Of a DNA stretch of 64,000 bases, positions 45,635 to 54,741 are shown piece by piece; position 1 is the stretch's first letter; every line of letters begins with the position of its first letter. A program made the position numbers and the translations under genes. A model generated the notes under the pieces. That model did not search any database and was not told the origin of the DNA. It saw only the letters and a list, made by a program, of their open reading frames with translations. Origin of the DNA: Pandoraea sp. ASV26 (GTDB lineage: Bacteria > Pseudomonadota > Gammaproteobacteria > Burkholderiales > Burkholderiaceae); the NCBI RefSeq assembly GCF_016428915.1, contig NZ_JAELTP010000019.1:1-64000 (forward strand), in the 5' to 3' direction.

Positions 45635-45649
45635 GCGCGAAGAGGCGTG

Positions 45650-45678
45650 ACTATAGCGCATTTGGCAGCCACTGGCAA
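45650..45678 (-). promoter_or_regulatory. sigma-70 promoter of the tRNA-Ala/tRNA-Glu unit
   Basis: On the minus strand TTGCCA (45673-45678) and TATAGT (45650-45655) are separated by exactly 17 bases; transcription would start near 45643, about nine bases before tRNA-Ala. The GC-rich discriminator fits stringent control (inference). Confidence 0.75.
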
Positions 45679-45785
45679 CTCACGCGTGGCGGTTGCCGCC
45701 AACGGACCGTCGCCCCGCTTCAGGGTGACGGTGCTGTGCGCGAATTCCTGAGAGGGCCCTCGGGGCCGGTGGCGGTGCAGGCCGT

Positions 45786-45805
45786 GCGACGCGAGTAGAA
45801 TCCGC
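45786..45805 (+). repeat. 20-bp repeat with TAGAAT box upstream of the helicase gene (copy 1)
   Basis: GCGACGCGAGTAGAATCCGC, identical to 48057-48076. It contains the -10-like TAGAAT at 45796-45801, about 105 bases before the helicase ATG. Confidence 0.6.
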
Positions 45806-45906
45806 GACACGCATCGCCGGCGATTGTCGCCGCTGGCGCAGAATTCGACGGGTCGGACGCATGAGGCATCATCATGCGTCGCCCCGCTCTCAGCAAGGTT
45901 GATGTC

Positions 45907-48045
45907 ATGAGTGAAACGAAGCCCACCGCCCGCACCCCGCGATTCGTGCCCAATGGGCCCGCGCTGACCGCCGAGCAGATCGCCCTTCAGGTCGCGAACG
46001 AGCAGGTCTGCATCGCCATGGCCAACGCGGGCACCGGCAAGACGACGACGCTCGTCGCGCGCATCGGCGAAGCCATCGCCGGGGGCACACCGCCCGAGCA
46101 GATCCTCGCGCTGACCTTCACCACCACCGCCGCCGACGTGCTGCGCGCCCGCCTGCAACGCTCAGGTCTGCATGCCGAGCTGCACAAGCGTGTGCGGGTC
46201 TCGACCTTCGACGACTACAGCCATGAAGTGCTCGACACCCTGCCCACGGCGAACGAGCGCGCACGGCGCATTCAGCGCGACAGTTTCCTCACGTCCTACC
46301 TCGCCGAGGCCATGGAGACCTTGCGCGACGACGCCGAACATCGCTACCCGGAGGGTGCCTTCGAGGACAACCACATCAACGTGGCGCAAAGCCTCGAGGC
46401 CATGCGAAAGCTCAAGGCCAGCGGCGCACTGTTCGATGACGTCGACGACGAGCAGCTTGAAGACTTTCTCGAACGCCTGGATGTCACCCCGGCCCAATAC
46501 GCCATTACACAGGCTTACGAGCGCATTCGCGTGGGGACGATCGACGAGCCGAAGTTTCGCGATCGCTTCGACGCGACGTACGATCTGGCGCAGTTGATCG
46601 ATCGCGAGAGCGTCGCACCGCAATACTTCGCGCCGTGCCGTCTGATCGTGTGCGACGAGCAGCACGACTTCAACGAGGCATCGTATCGCGTGCTGCGTCA
46701 TCTGCTGCGCACGCTGAATTGCCGGTTCGTCGGCGTTGGCGATCGCGATCAGGTCATTCACGGCGCCATGGGGGCGAGCGACGTCTACATGGGGGATCGC
46801 TTCCGGCAGGACTTCTCCGGCGCCACCGCCTACCCGCTCACGCGCACGTTCCGTCACGGTCCGCACATCGCCTATCCGGTTGCCGCGTTCAAACGCAAGA
46901 TCGTCGAATCGTATGTGCGCCGTCACACCCCCATCGAGGTCATCAAGGCAGAGAGCTCGCAAGACGCCATGGCACAGGCCGTACTGACCGACGTGCGGAC
47001 GTGGTTGCAGGACAGCGACAAGCGCGCGACCTGCGCGGTGCTGCTGCGCGACTGGCATCAGAGCGCCGCCGTGGAAGAGGCGCTGTGGCGCGCCGAGATC
47101 CCGTTTGAATCGCCGAGCAAGGAAGGCTTTCAGTTCCGCGAAGAGATCCGATTCGTGCGCGCCGTGTTCGCGTTGGCCATGCGCGCCCACGAGACGATCG
47201 ACGAGCGCGAGCGCATGTCCGTTGCCGCCGTGCTCGGCATCTTCGCGAACATTCGGCTCTCGCGTGACCAATATCTGCTCACGGCAAAGCATCCGGAACT
47301 GATCGAGCAGATCTACACCTCGTATCTGCTGGGCGCGACCCCGGGCACACCCGCCGCCAACATCGGCCAGTTGATTCGCGAATTGCGCGCCAGCGTGCCC
47401 ACGCTCTCGGCCGGCGACGCCTTCCGCCGCATCCGTCAGAAGATCGATTTTCAGGCGGTCGCAACGCGTCTGTACGCGCGCCCGTACGACGTCGATCTCG
47501 TCGAGCGCACGCTGCGTGCCTTTGCGGCGACACTGCCCGCCGACGACACCTCACTCGCCGACTATTTTTCGTCGATGATGGCGCGCCTGTCGGCCACGCG
47601 TCGCGCACGCACGGGCACACGTGTGAGCGTCGACACCGTCGCGAACATCAAGGGCAAGGAATTCGACCACGTCATCATTCCCTTCATGGAGCGCAACGAG
47701 TTCCCGAATCCGCTCGCGCAGATGGAGAGCGAGAAGAACCTGTTCTATGTGGCGCTGACGCGGGCACGCGAATCGTTGTCGCTGATCACGACGCGGGACG
47801 AGACGCGGCAGAGCGGGTTCATCGCGCTGCTCGACCTCGCGCATACGACTCTGCGGGCCGACGACGCGCTCGCTCGCAACATGGCAATGCCCGTGGATGC
47901 CACACCGGCGCGACGCTATCTGAGCGGCGACACCTATGGCGCGAAAGACCGACTGACCACCCTCGGCGCCACCTACGACCCGGCGCGGCGACAGTGGTAC
48001 ATCACGCCGGAGAAAGACGCGGACGCCTTCTCGCAGTGGCTGTGA
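45907..48045 (+). CDS. UvrD-like SF1 helicase with DUF5710-like C-terminus
   Basis: A 712-aa superfamily 1A DNA helicase. Motif I is MANAGTGKTTTLVARI (about residues 37-52), Ia TFTTTAADVLRARL, motif II VCDEQHDFNEASY (DEQH rather than the usual DExQ order), III GVGDRDQVIHGAMG, IV-like TRTFRHGPHIA, V VANIKGKEFDHVIIP and VI NLFYVALTRARESLSLI. The protein lacks the long C-terminal RNA-polymerase-binding part of UvrD; the last 45 residues (AKDRLTTLGATYDPARRQWY) look like a DUF5710 domain, a small module found on DNA-processing enzymes. It may act in repair or on mobile DNA. The ATG at 45907 has AAGG nine bases upstream. Confidence 0.85.
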   Translation: MSETKPTARTPRFVPNGPALTAEQIALQVANEQVCIAMANAGTGKTTTLVARIGEAIAGGTPPEQILALTFTTTAADVLRARLQRSGLHAELHKRVRVSTFDDYSHEVLDTLPTANERARRIQRDSFLTSYLAEAMETLRDDAEHRYPEGAFEDNHINVAQSLEAMRKLKASGALFDDVDDEQLEDFLERLDVTPAQYAITQAYERIRVGTIDEPKFRDRFDATYDLAQLIDRESVAPQYFAPCRLIVCDEQHDFNEASYRVLRHLLRTLNCRFVGVGDRDQVIHGAMGASDVYMGDRFRQDFSGATAYPLTRTFRHGPHIAYPVAAFKRKIVESYVRRHTPIEVIKAESSQDAMAQAVLTDVRTWLQDSDKRATCAVLLRDWHQSAAVEEALWRAEIPFESPSKEGFQFREEIRFVRAVFALAMRAHETIDERERMSVAAVLGIFANIRLSRDQYLLTAKHPELIEQIYTSYLLGATPGTPAANIGQLIRELRASVPTLSAGDAFRRIRQKIDFQAVATRLYARPYDVDLVERTLRAFAATLPADDTSLADYFSSMMARLSATRRARTGTRVSVDTVANIKGKEFDHVIIPFMERNEFPNPLAQMESEKNLFYVALTRARESLSLITTRDETRQSGFIALLDLAHTTLRADDALARNMAMPVDATPARRYLSGDTYGAKDRLTTLGATYDPARRQWYITPEKDADAFSQWL

Positions 48046-48056
48046 ACGACGATCAC

Positions 48057-48076
48057 GCGACGCGAGTAGAATCCGC
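48057..48076 (+). repeat. 20-bp repeat with TAGAAT box upstream of creA (copy 2)
   Basis: GCGACGCGAGTAGAATCCGC, identical to 45786-45805, lying 11 bases after the helicase stop and about 115 bases before creA. Confidence 0.6.
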
Positions 48077-48190
48077 AACGCGCGGTACGCATGGCGCGTG
48101 AATGTCGCCGCAAACGCGCCAAACCCGCCGCCAGCCCCGCATTTCGGAAAATTTCGCAGAATTGCGCATCATTTGACGGAACACATTCTC

Positions 48191-48655
48191 ATGAAGACAG
48201 TACTCGCACTGACGCTGATGGTCGCCGCGACTTGGGCGCATGCCGAGAGAATCGGCGACGTCAGCACCGCATTCAAGTTGCTGGGCCCGGATCACAAGAT
48301 CGTAGTGGATGCCTTCGACGATCCGAAGGTGCACGGCGTTACGTGCTATGTGTCGCGCGCGAAGACCGGTGGCGTCAAAGGCATGGTCGGGCTGGCGGAA
48401 GACAAGGCGGAAGCGTCGATTGCCTGCCGCCCTGTGGGGCCGATTTCCTTCGGCGGCCCGCTGCCCAAGGAGGAAGAGGTTTTCTCGGAAGGGCTCTCGC
48501 CGCTGTTCAAGAAGCTGCGCATCGTGCGAATGGTCGACAAGACGCGTAACACGCTCGTCTATCTCACCTACTCTGACAAGCTCATCGACGGCTCCCCTCA
48601 GAACAGCGTGACCGCCGTGCCGGTGGATCGGGCCACGCCGATCCCGATGAAGTAA
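48191..48655 (+). CDS. creA: CreA family periplasmic protein
   Basis: A 154-aa protein with an N-terminal signal peptide (MKTVLALTLMVAATWAHA). The body matches CreA over its length: ERIGDVSTAFKLLGPDHKIV, DDPKVHGVTCYVSRAKTGG, then PLPKEEEVFSEGLSPLFKKL and NTLVYLTYSDKLIDGSPQNS. The function of CreA is not known, although in E. coli the gene sits in the creABCD operon; here it is alone, with no creBCD. Two conserved cysteines (GVTCYV, SIACRPVG) may form a disulfide. The start at 48191 lacks a strong ribosome site. Confidence 0.88.
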   Translation: MKTVLALTLMVAATWAHAERIGDVSTAFKLLGPDHKIVVDAFDDPKVHGVTCYVSRAKTGGVKGMVGLAEDKAEASIACRPVGPISFGGPLPKEEEVFSEGLSPLFKKLRIVRMVDKTRNTLVYLTYSDKLIDGSPQNSVTAVPVDRATPIPMK

Positions 48656-48697
48656 GCAGCGGTTCCTAGGGCTTGCCCGTCGGCTGCGCGGCAGACC

Positions 48698-50602
48698 TCA
48701 GCCGCGCAGCAAGCCGAATCGCTTCAATTTCCGGTAGAGCGTGTTGCGGCTCACACCTAGCTTGCGCGCTGCGGCGCTGACCTGTCCCTGACAGGCGTCG
48801 AGCGTCGAGCGCAAGGCCTGACGCTCCGCCGCCTCCAGCGGAGCCTCCATCGGCGGTTCTGCGGCCACCCCCGCCTTCGCCTCACGCACTTCATCCGGCA
48901 GGTCGTCCAGCGTGATGACACCGCTCTCGTTGAGCGCCACCAATGTCCGGATGACGCTGCGCATCTGACGCACATTGCCCGGCCACGCATAGGCGCATAG
49001 CCGGTCCTGCGCGGCTTGCGTCACGGTAATCCGGTCTTGCTCGCAAGCTTGCGTCAGAAGTCGTTGCATCAGATCGATCTTGTCTGCACGCTCACGCAAC
49101 GGCGGCACGCTGACCTGAAGGCCGCTCAGACGATAGAAGAGATCCTCGCGGAATTGCCTCTCGGCGATGCGCTCGGACAGGTCGCGGTGCGTGGCACTGA
49201 GGATGCGAATGTCCAGCGGCACCGGCTCGCCGCCCCCAAGCGGCGACACCATGCGGTCTTCCAGCACACGCAGCAAACGGGTCTGCATGGCGAACGGCAT
49301 GTCGCCGATCTCGTCGAGAAACAGTGTCCCGCCATTGGCTTGCCACAGCTTGCCGTTCATCCCCTCTTTACGCGCACCGGTGAAGCTGCCACCCACGTAA
49401 CCGAAAAGCTCGCTCTCGATCAGCGACTCGGGAATCGCCGCGCAATTAAGCGCAACGAACGGGCCGCTCGCCCGCGCACTCGCCGTATGCACAGCACGTG
49501 CGAAGACTTCCTTGCCGCTGCCGGTCTCGCCACGAATGAGCACCGGCACGTCGTGAGCGAAGACACGGCATGCTCGCGAAAACGCGCGCGCCAGCGCCGG
49601 ATCGGAAAACGGCTTGACGCAAGTCTGTTGCGCAGGAGTCGGCAGCGGGCTTACCCGGCGCACCGCGCGGAATGGGGCGCGCACCATCGCCAATAACGGC
49701 TCGCCCGTATGGGTGCGAATCGGCCAACATGCGCTGGGGGCAGGATGCGCCTGCGCAAGCAGTGCGTCGAGCGTCTGGGCAAACCATTGATCCACGCGCG
49801 AGCCCACCATCTCGTCGCGCGTTGCGCCCAGGCGATTCAAGGCGCTTTGATTGACGGCAAGCACGCGTCCGGTGTCGTCGAACGCGATCAGCGCCTGCGC
49901 GAAGCCGCCCAGATGATCGGCCTGCTCCTGCAATTGCAGCAGCCATTCGTCGCGATAGTGAAGGAAGAAATACTCGCTCTCCACGAGCTTCGCCGACAGG
50001 TTCACCAGCGCGAGGGTATGAAACTGACTTTGCCGGGTGAGGTCCGCGCTGGTCGACGACACATCGATCACTGCCAGCAAATCCCCCTGCGGGGCAAAGA
50101 CAGGGCTCGCCGTGCAGGTGAGCGACGTGTGCAGCGCACGAAAATGATCGTGCTGGCAGATGATGACCGGTGCCCGCTCGACCGCGCAGGTACCAATGCC
50201 GTTCGTGCCTTCGCTCGACTCGCTCCAGTCGGCGCCGGGCCATAACCCTGCGCGATGGAAGTCGTCGCGCCGGCCGTCGTGGAATCGAGAGTCGACGATC
50301 ACGCCATCGGGGGCCGTGAGCAGCACCGCCTGTTGCGGATTCATCAACTGACGTTGCAGACGTTCGAGCACAGGGATGGAGACATTGCGCAAGCGCTCCA
50401 TCGCGCTACGCCGTTCGCGCAGTTGTGTCGACTCCAGCACGCGTGGCGCCATGCGCGCCCCGGGATCGAGCGCATGCGTGTCCAGACAGCGACGCCAGGA
50501 ATTGGCGATGTTCGGGTCCGTCGCGGCCGCACCGGACGGCGTATGACCTTGTACGACATTCAGCACACGGCGCGCGTGCGCGGATTCTGTATTGGCTGGC
50601 AT
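48698..50602 (-). CDS. AcoR-type sigma-54-dependent transcription activator
   Basis: A 634-aa enhancer-binding protein. An N-terminal GAF-like sensor (about residues 70-205, with [10 protein letters not shown]) is followed by a PAS-like segment ([20 protein letters not shown]), then the AAA+ domain with Walker A GETGSGKE, the sigma-54 contact loop GSFTGA, Walker [10 protein letters not shown] and the R-finger region FREDLFYRL, and finally a Fis-type helix-turn-helix ([20 protein letters not shown]). The fit to AcoR/acetoin-type activators is good. It is divergent from the aldehyde dehydrogenase gene and should activate it through the upstream dyads at 50711-50760. The ATG at 50602 was preferred to an upstream start. 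Confidence 0.92.
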   Translation of the reverse strand: MPANTESAHARRVLNVVQGHTPSGAAATDPNIANSWRRCLDTHALDPGARMAPRVLESTQLRERRSAMERLRNVSIPVLERLQRQLMNPQQAVLLTAPDGVIVDSRFHDGRRDDFHRAGLWPGADWSESSEGTNGIGTCAVERAPVIICQHDHFRALHTSLTCTASPVFAPQGDLLAVIDVSSTSADLTRQSQFHTLALVNLSAKLVESEYFFLHYRDEWLLQLQEQADHLGGFAQALIAFDDTGRVLAVNQSALNRLGATRDEMVGSRVDQWFAQTLDALLAQAHPAPSACWPIRTHTGEPLLAMVRAPFRAVRRVSPLPTPAQQTCVKPFSDPALARAFSRACRVFAHDVPVLIRGETGSGKEVFARAVHTASARASGPFVALNCAAIPESLIESELFGYVGGSFTGARKEGMNGKLWQANGGTLFLDEIGDMPFAMQTRLLRVLEDRMVSPLGGGEPVPLDIRILSATHRDLSERIAERQFREDLFYRLSGLQVSVPPLRERADKIDLMQRLLTQACEQDRITVTQAAQDRLCAYAWPGNVRQMRSVIRTLVALNESGVITLDDLPDEVREAKAGVAAEPPMEAPLEAAERQALRSTLDACQGQVSAAARKLGVSRNTLYRKLKRFGLLRG

Positions 50603-50710
50603 TGGTCGTCTCCCCCGTGCCGGATGATCTCGTAGTCGTTCCAGAAGCATGTCCCATGCCGGGGGCGATTGCAATGCGCTATGTCAATCGGGAATCGCAA
50701 AGCGATTGCC

Positions 50711-50760
50711 TGTCACAACGACGAGACAAGAGGTGTCACCACGCGGGACAAACGTGTCAC
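50711..50760. promoter_or_regulatory. upstream activator dyads for the aldehyde dehydrogenase promoter
   Basis: TGTCACAACGACGAGACA (50711-50728, TGTC-N10-GACA) and TGTCACCACGCGGGACA (50734-50750, TGTC-N9-GACA), then a TGTCAC half site at 50755-50760. They lie roughly 90-140 bases upstream of the predicted sigma-54 start, as expected for enhancer sites of the divergent regulator. Confidence 0.6.
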
Positions 50761-50825
50761 GGATTCGGCACACCCGGGCGCCGTCGCACGCGCGTGAGCC
50801 GCATGGATACGGCATCGGCCAAAGG

Positions 50826-50841
50826 TGGCCCGCGACTTGCT
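50826..50841 (+). promoter_or_regulatory. sigma-54 promoter of the aldehyde dehydrogenase gene
   Basis: TGGCCCGCGACTTGCT matches TGGCACR-N4-TTGCW with one change (C for A in the -24 box). The predicted start is near 50852, giving a leader of about 45 bases. Confidence 0.75.
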
Positions 50842-50895
50842 TACTGCCCTGTGTGGCCGAAGCGCCACCGACACGACAATATCCGGAGACACAAT

Positions 50896-52416
50896 ATGCG
50901 ATACGCCCCACCCGGCACGCCCGGTGCCCTGCTGTCTTTGCAACCGCGTTACGAGAACTACATCGGCGGCAAGTTCGTCCCGCCCGTGGAAGGACGCTAC
51001 TTCACCAACACGTCGCCCGTCACCGGCGGGGTCATCGGCGAGTTTCCGCGATCGAGCGGCGCGGACATCGAGCTTGCCCTCGACGCGGCGCATGCCGCAG
51101 CGCACAAGTGGGGCAAGACGTCGGTCCAGGCGCGCTCGCGCGTGCTGCTGCAAATCGCCGACCGGCTCGAAGCGCAGCTCGAGCGTTTCGCCGTCGCCGA
51201 GACGTGGGACAACGGCAAGCCCGTGCGTGAGACGCTCGCCGCCGACCTGCCGCTCGCCATCGATCACTTCCGCTACTTCGCCGGCTGCATCCGCGCGCAG
51301 GAAGGCACAGCGGCGGAAATCGACGAGCACACGGCCGCCTATCACTTTCATGAGCCGCTGGGTGTCGTCGGTCAGATCATTCCTTGGAATTTCCCGCTGC
51401 TGATGGCCGCGTGGAAGCTGGCCCCGGCGCTGGCCGCCGGCAACTGCGTGGTACTCAAGCCCGCCGAGCAAACGCCGCTCTCGATCACGTTGTTCGCCGA
51501 ACTGGTCGGCGATCTGCTGCCGCCGGGCGTGCTCAATATCGTTCAGGGTTTCGGCAAGGAAGCCGGTGAAGCGCTGGCGTCGAGCCGGCGCATCGCCAAG
51601 ATCGCCTTCACCGGGTCGACGCCCGTGGGCGGCCATATCCTGGCGCGCGCGGCGGCCAACCTGATTCCGAGCACGGTCGAGTTGGGCGGCAAGTCGCCAA
51701 ACCTCTTCTTTGAAGACATCATGCGCGGCGAGCCGGAGTTCGTCGAGAAGGCCGCCGAGGGCCTCGTGATGGGCTTCCTGAATCAGGGCGAGGTCTGCAC
51801 CTGTCCGTCACGCGCGCTCGTGCAGGAATCGATCTACGAGCCCTTCATGGAAGTGGTGATGGCGCGCGTGGCGCGCATCAAACGCGGCGATCCGCTCGAC
51901 ACGGAGACCGCCATCGGCGCACAGGCGTCGCAACAGCAGTTCGACAAGATCCTGACGTATCTCGATATCGCCCGCAAAGAAGGTGCTCAAGTGCTCACGG
52001 GCGGGGGTATCGAGGTGCTGGACGGCCCGCTGGCTTCGGGTTTCTACATTCAGCCGACGCTGCTCAAGGGCGAGAACAGCATGCGCGTGTTCCAGGAGGA
52101 AATCTTCGGTCCGGTGGTCGGCGTGACCACGTTCCGTGACGAAGCGCACGCGCTGGCGATTGCCAACGACACCGAGTTCGGACTGGGCGCGGGGGTGTGG
52201 ACACGCGACATCAATCGCGCGTACCGCGTGGGCCGCGGTATTCAGGCCGGACGCGTGTGGACCAACTGCTATCACCTCTATCCCGCACATGCGGCGTTCG
52301 GCGGTTACAAAAAGTCCGGCATCGGTCGTGAGACGCACAAGATGATGCTTGACCACTATCAGCAGACGAAGAATCTGCTGGTGAGCTACGACATCAATCC
52401 GCTCGGCTTCTTTTGA
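50896..52416 (+). CDS. NAD-dependent aldehyde dehydrogenase (AldB/ExaC type)
   Basis: A 506-aa tetrameric ALDH oxidising acetaldehyde and similar aldehydes to acids. The landmarks are all present: [20 protein letters not shown], the Asn-Phe of the active site, [11 protein letters not shown]-like [13 protein letters not shown], the catalytic Glu in [11 protein letters not shown], the catalytic Cys in [15 protein letters not shown], and [13 protein letters not shown]. The double Cys (CTC) is typical of the ExaC/AcoD group induced by ethanol or acetoin. GGAG precedes the ATG by eight bases. It is followed by an iron alcohol dehydrogenase, completing an alcohol-to-acid route. Confidence 0.95.
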   Translation: MRYAPPGTPGALLSLQPRYENYIGGKFVPPVEGRYFTNTSPVTGGVIGEFPRSSGADIELALDAAHAAAHKWGKTSVQARSRVLLQIADRLEAQLERFAVAETWDNGKPVRETLAADLPLAIDHFRYFAGCIRAQEGTAAEIDEHTAAYHFHEPLGVVGQIIPWNFPLLMAAWKLAPALAAGNCVVLKPAEQTPLSITLFAELVGDLLPPGVLNIVQGFGKEAGEALASSRRIAKIAFTGSTPVGGHILARAAANLIPSTVELGGKSPNLFFEDIMRGEPEFVEKAAEGLVMGFLNQGEVCTCPSRALVQESIYEPFMEVVMARVARIKRGDPLDTETAIGAQASQQQFDKILTYLDIARKEGAQVLTGGGIEVLDGPLASGFYIQPTLLKGENSMRVFQEEIFGPVVGVTTFRDEAHALAIANDTEFGLGAGVWTRDINRAYRVGRGIQAGRVWTNCYHLYPAHAAFGGYKKSGIGRETHKMMLDHYQQTKNLLVSYDINPLGFF

Positions 52417-52459
52417 ACGCTGACGCCATTCGCCGCTGACCTTGCCTCAGATCAAAGAC

Positions 52460-52482
52460 GCATCGCACCCTGGGTGCGATGC
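52460..52482. promoter_or_regulatory. 23-bp perfect palindrome before the alcohol dehydrogenase gene
   Basis: GCATCGCACCC-T-GGGTGCGATGC, an 11-bp arm on each side of one base. Flanking AGAC and GTCT extend it with one bulged T. It lies 43 bases after the aldehyde dehydrogenase stop, 117 before the next ATG. Confidence 0.6.
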
Positions 52483-52598
52483 TGTCTTCAATGCTTGCAA
52501 AAAGATGACTCCGGACACCGTCTGCGCGCTCGCGGTTGCGTTTCGTTTGTGCATGCGCGCGTGGTGTGCCCCTCACAGAACAAATAAGGAGCATGACC

Positions 52599-53747
52599 AT
52601 GAGCACGACTTTCTTCATCCCCTCGGTCAACATGATGGGCATTGGCAGCCTCGACGAGGCGATCGCCGCCCTGCGTCAATACCATTTCCGCCGCGCATTG
52701 ATCGTGACCGATGCCGGGCTCGCCAAGGCGGGGGTCGCGGACAAGGTGGCGAAGCTGCTGACCCAGCAGGACATCCAGTCGGTGGTGTTCGACGGCGCCA
52801 AGCCGAACCCGACGGTCGGTAACGTGGAAGCCGGGCTTGCCATCCTCAGGCAGAACCAGTGCGACTTCGTGATCTCGCTGGGCGGCGGCTCACCGCATGA
52901 CTGCGCGAAGGGCATTGCGCTGTGCGCGGCCAACGGCGGGCATATCGCCGATTACGAGGGCGTCGATCGCTCGAAGCAGCCGCAACTGCCGCTCATCGCA
53001 ATCAACACCACGGCCGGCACCGCCAGCGAAATGACCCGGTTTTGCATCATCACCGACGAGAAGCGTCACGTGAAGATGGCAATCGTCGACCGTAACGTCA
53101 CGCCGTTGCTCTCGGTCAACGATCCCGCGCTGATGGCGGCGATGCCCAAGGGCCTCACGGCCGCGACCGGGATGGACGCCCTGACACACGCCACGGAGGC
53201 GTATGTCTCGACCGCAGCAACGCCGATCACCGACGCCTGCGCGCTCAAGGCCGTCACCCTGATCTCGCAGAACCTGCGTCGCGCGGTGTCGCATGGCGAC
53301 GATATGACGGCGCGCGAGAACATGGCGTACGCGCAGTTCCTCGCAGGCATGGCGTTCAATAACGCCTCACTCGGGTATGTGCACGCGATGGCGCATCAGC
53401 TCGGCGGGTTCTATGACTTGCCGCATGGCGTTTGCAATGCGGTGCTGCTGCCGCACGTGGAAGCGTTCAACGCGAGCGTGAGTGCCGCACGCCTGAAGGA
53501 TATTGCGCAGGCGATGGGCGAAAAAGTGGACGGCCTGAGCGATGAAGAAGGCGCGAAGGTAGCGATTGCCGCGATCCGTCGACTGTCGAAGGACATCGGC
53601 ATTCCGGGCGGGCTGGCGGAACTCGGGGCCAAGGTGGAAGACATCCCGACGCTTGCGGCGAACGCCATGCAGGACGCCTGCGGGTTCACCAACCCGCGAC
53701 GTGCCGAGCAAGCCGAGATCGAGGAGATCTTCCGCCGGGCGTTTTGA
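52599..53747 (+). CDS. iron-containing (group III) alcohol dehydrogenase
   Basis: A 382-aa alcohol dehydrogenase, NAD-linked, of the YiaY/AdhB/EutG type. The nucleotide part is [18 protein letters not shown] and the dinucleotide loop [13 protein letters not shown]; the metal ligands are expected in the Asp/His positions of [13 protein letters not shown] and [16 protein letters not shown]. It would interconvert short alcohols and aldehydes, feeding the aldehyde dehydrogenase upstream. The ATG at 52599 is preferred over one at 52593 because AAGGAG is then seven bases away. A good terminator follows. Confidence 0.94.
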   Translation: MSTTFFIPSVNMMGIGSLDEAIAALRQYHFRRALIVTDAGLAKAGVADKVAKLLTQQDIQSVVFDGAKPNPTVGNVEAGLAILRQNQCDFVISLGGGSPHDCAKGIALCAANGGHIADYEGVDRSKQPQLPLIAINTTAGTASEMTRFCIITDEKRHVKMAIVDRNVTPLLSVNDPALMAAMPKGLTAATGMDALTHATEAYVSTAATPITDACALKAVTLISQNLRRAVSHGDDMTARENMAYAQFLAGMAFNNASLGYVHAMAHQLGGFYDLPHGVCNAVLLPHVEAFNASVSAARLKDIAQAMGEKVDGLSDEEGAKVAIAAIRRLSKDIGIPGGLAELGAKVEDIPTLAANAMQDACGFTNPRRAEQAEIEEIFRRAF

Positions 53748-53812
53748 TGTGAGGCGGGTGTCAGCCAGTCGGCAACGAAGCAATGCCAACTTGTTGACGC
53801 CCGACGATGTGT

Positions 53813-53851
53813 AAAGCGTTGCGCGGGCAAGTCGCCCCGCAACGCTTTTTT
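53813..53851 (+). terminator. intrinsic terminator of the aldehyde/alcohol dehydrogenase operon
   Basis: AAAGCGTTGCG with an inner GGGC pairs with GCCC and CGCAACGCTTT, followed by six T at about 53845-53850. Confidence 0.85.
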
Positions 53852-53870
53852 CCTCCGGCGTCTGGGGTGA

Positions 53871-54659
53871 TTATTGCTCGGCCAGCACGTTGCCTTGCCG
53901 GTCGACCAACGCGACCTTGACGATCTGCGCCTTGACGGCCTTGTTCGACATATCGGCCGTTTGCGTATAACCGTAGACCACCAACGTCGGTGCATTACCG
54001 CGCGAGCGCATCGACTCAATGTTGCGGGCGGCGTCCTCATTGCTCACCGCGAGGTAGCGGAAGCCATCGCCGTTGCTGAAGCTCAGGCGGTACTCGCCGT
54101 TGTCGTAGAAGTAGCGAAACGCACCGCTGTCCCAGAGCGAGTTGTCCAGCGGAAAACTCTTCTTCTCGAAGTCGTATTTCTGAATCGGGTTGCTCACAGT
54201 GATGCGGAAGTACCGCTGCGCCTTGGCCTGCGCAATCGCCTGATCGATCTTCGGCTTGAGTGCGGCCAGCAGATCGTGCTTGCGGAACTCGTCGTTGGTC
54301 CCGGCGTAGTCGCGCGACATGCGATTGGCGATCTGGTCGTAGTCGACGGGCATGTCCGCCAGCGCGAGGTAGGCAAACATCAACTGATTGCCGCTGTTGT
54401 ACTCGACATAGCTCGACGCAGGGGTCGCCGGGTCGCCCTTCGGCAGCGCCGCCTGAGCCGCCTGCTGTTGCGCCTGGGCCACCGCACGCGGCGACGTGGC
54501 GTCAGCGAGATTGGCGGGCGCGGGGGTGGCCTGCGCGGCAGGTTTGCCGCTCTGTGCCTTGTCACCGCAAGCGGAAAGGCCGGCGGCGGCCGCCGCAATG
54601 GCGGTCATCAGCACGAGGGTTTTGAAGGTCCGTTGCAGCGCGAGCGTGTGGGTGTTCAT
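53871..54659 (-). CDS. DUF4852-type lipoprotein
   Basis: A 262-aa lipoprotein. The signal peptide ends in the lipobox LSAC (LKTLVLM-type hydrophobic core then AAAAAGLSACGDK). A disordered Ala/Pro/Gln stretch (residues 36-72) leads to a folded domain starting SSYVEYNSGNQLMFAYLALADMPVDYDQIANRMSRDYAGT, which resembles DUF4852, followed by a beta-rich part (YRLSFSNGDGFRYLAVSNED). Function unknown. The second ATG (54659) is used because AAGGA is then eight bases away. It follows a membrane protein gene after 82 bases and probably shares its promoter. Confidence 0.78.
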   Translation of the reverse strand: MNTHTLALQRTFKTLVLMTAIAAAAAGLSACGDKAQSGKPAAQATPAPANLADATSPRAVAQAQQQAAQAALPKGDPATPASSYVEYNSGNQLMFAYLALADMPVDYDQIANRMSRDYAGTNDEFRKHDLLAALKPKIDQAIAQAKAQRYFRITVSNPIQKYDFEKKSFPLDNSLWDSGAFRYFYDNGEYRLSFSNGDGFRYLAVSNEDAARNIESMRSRGNAPTLVVYGYTQTADMSNKAVKAQIVKVALVDRQGNVLAEQ

Positions 54660-54741
54660 GATTGGCATCCTTGTCGAGAGGGGTTGGGCTTTCGAGTCGA
54701 GCAGGTCGGAAGGGCGGGCAGTGTCAAGAGATAGCGTGCGA

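Noticed and set aside
52460-52482. Palindrome read as an intrinsic terminator
   Set aside because: The single-base loop and lack of a T tract make this unlikely; recorded instead as a possible operator.
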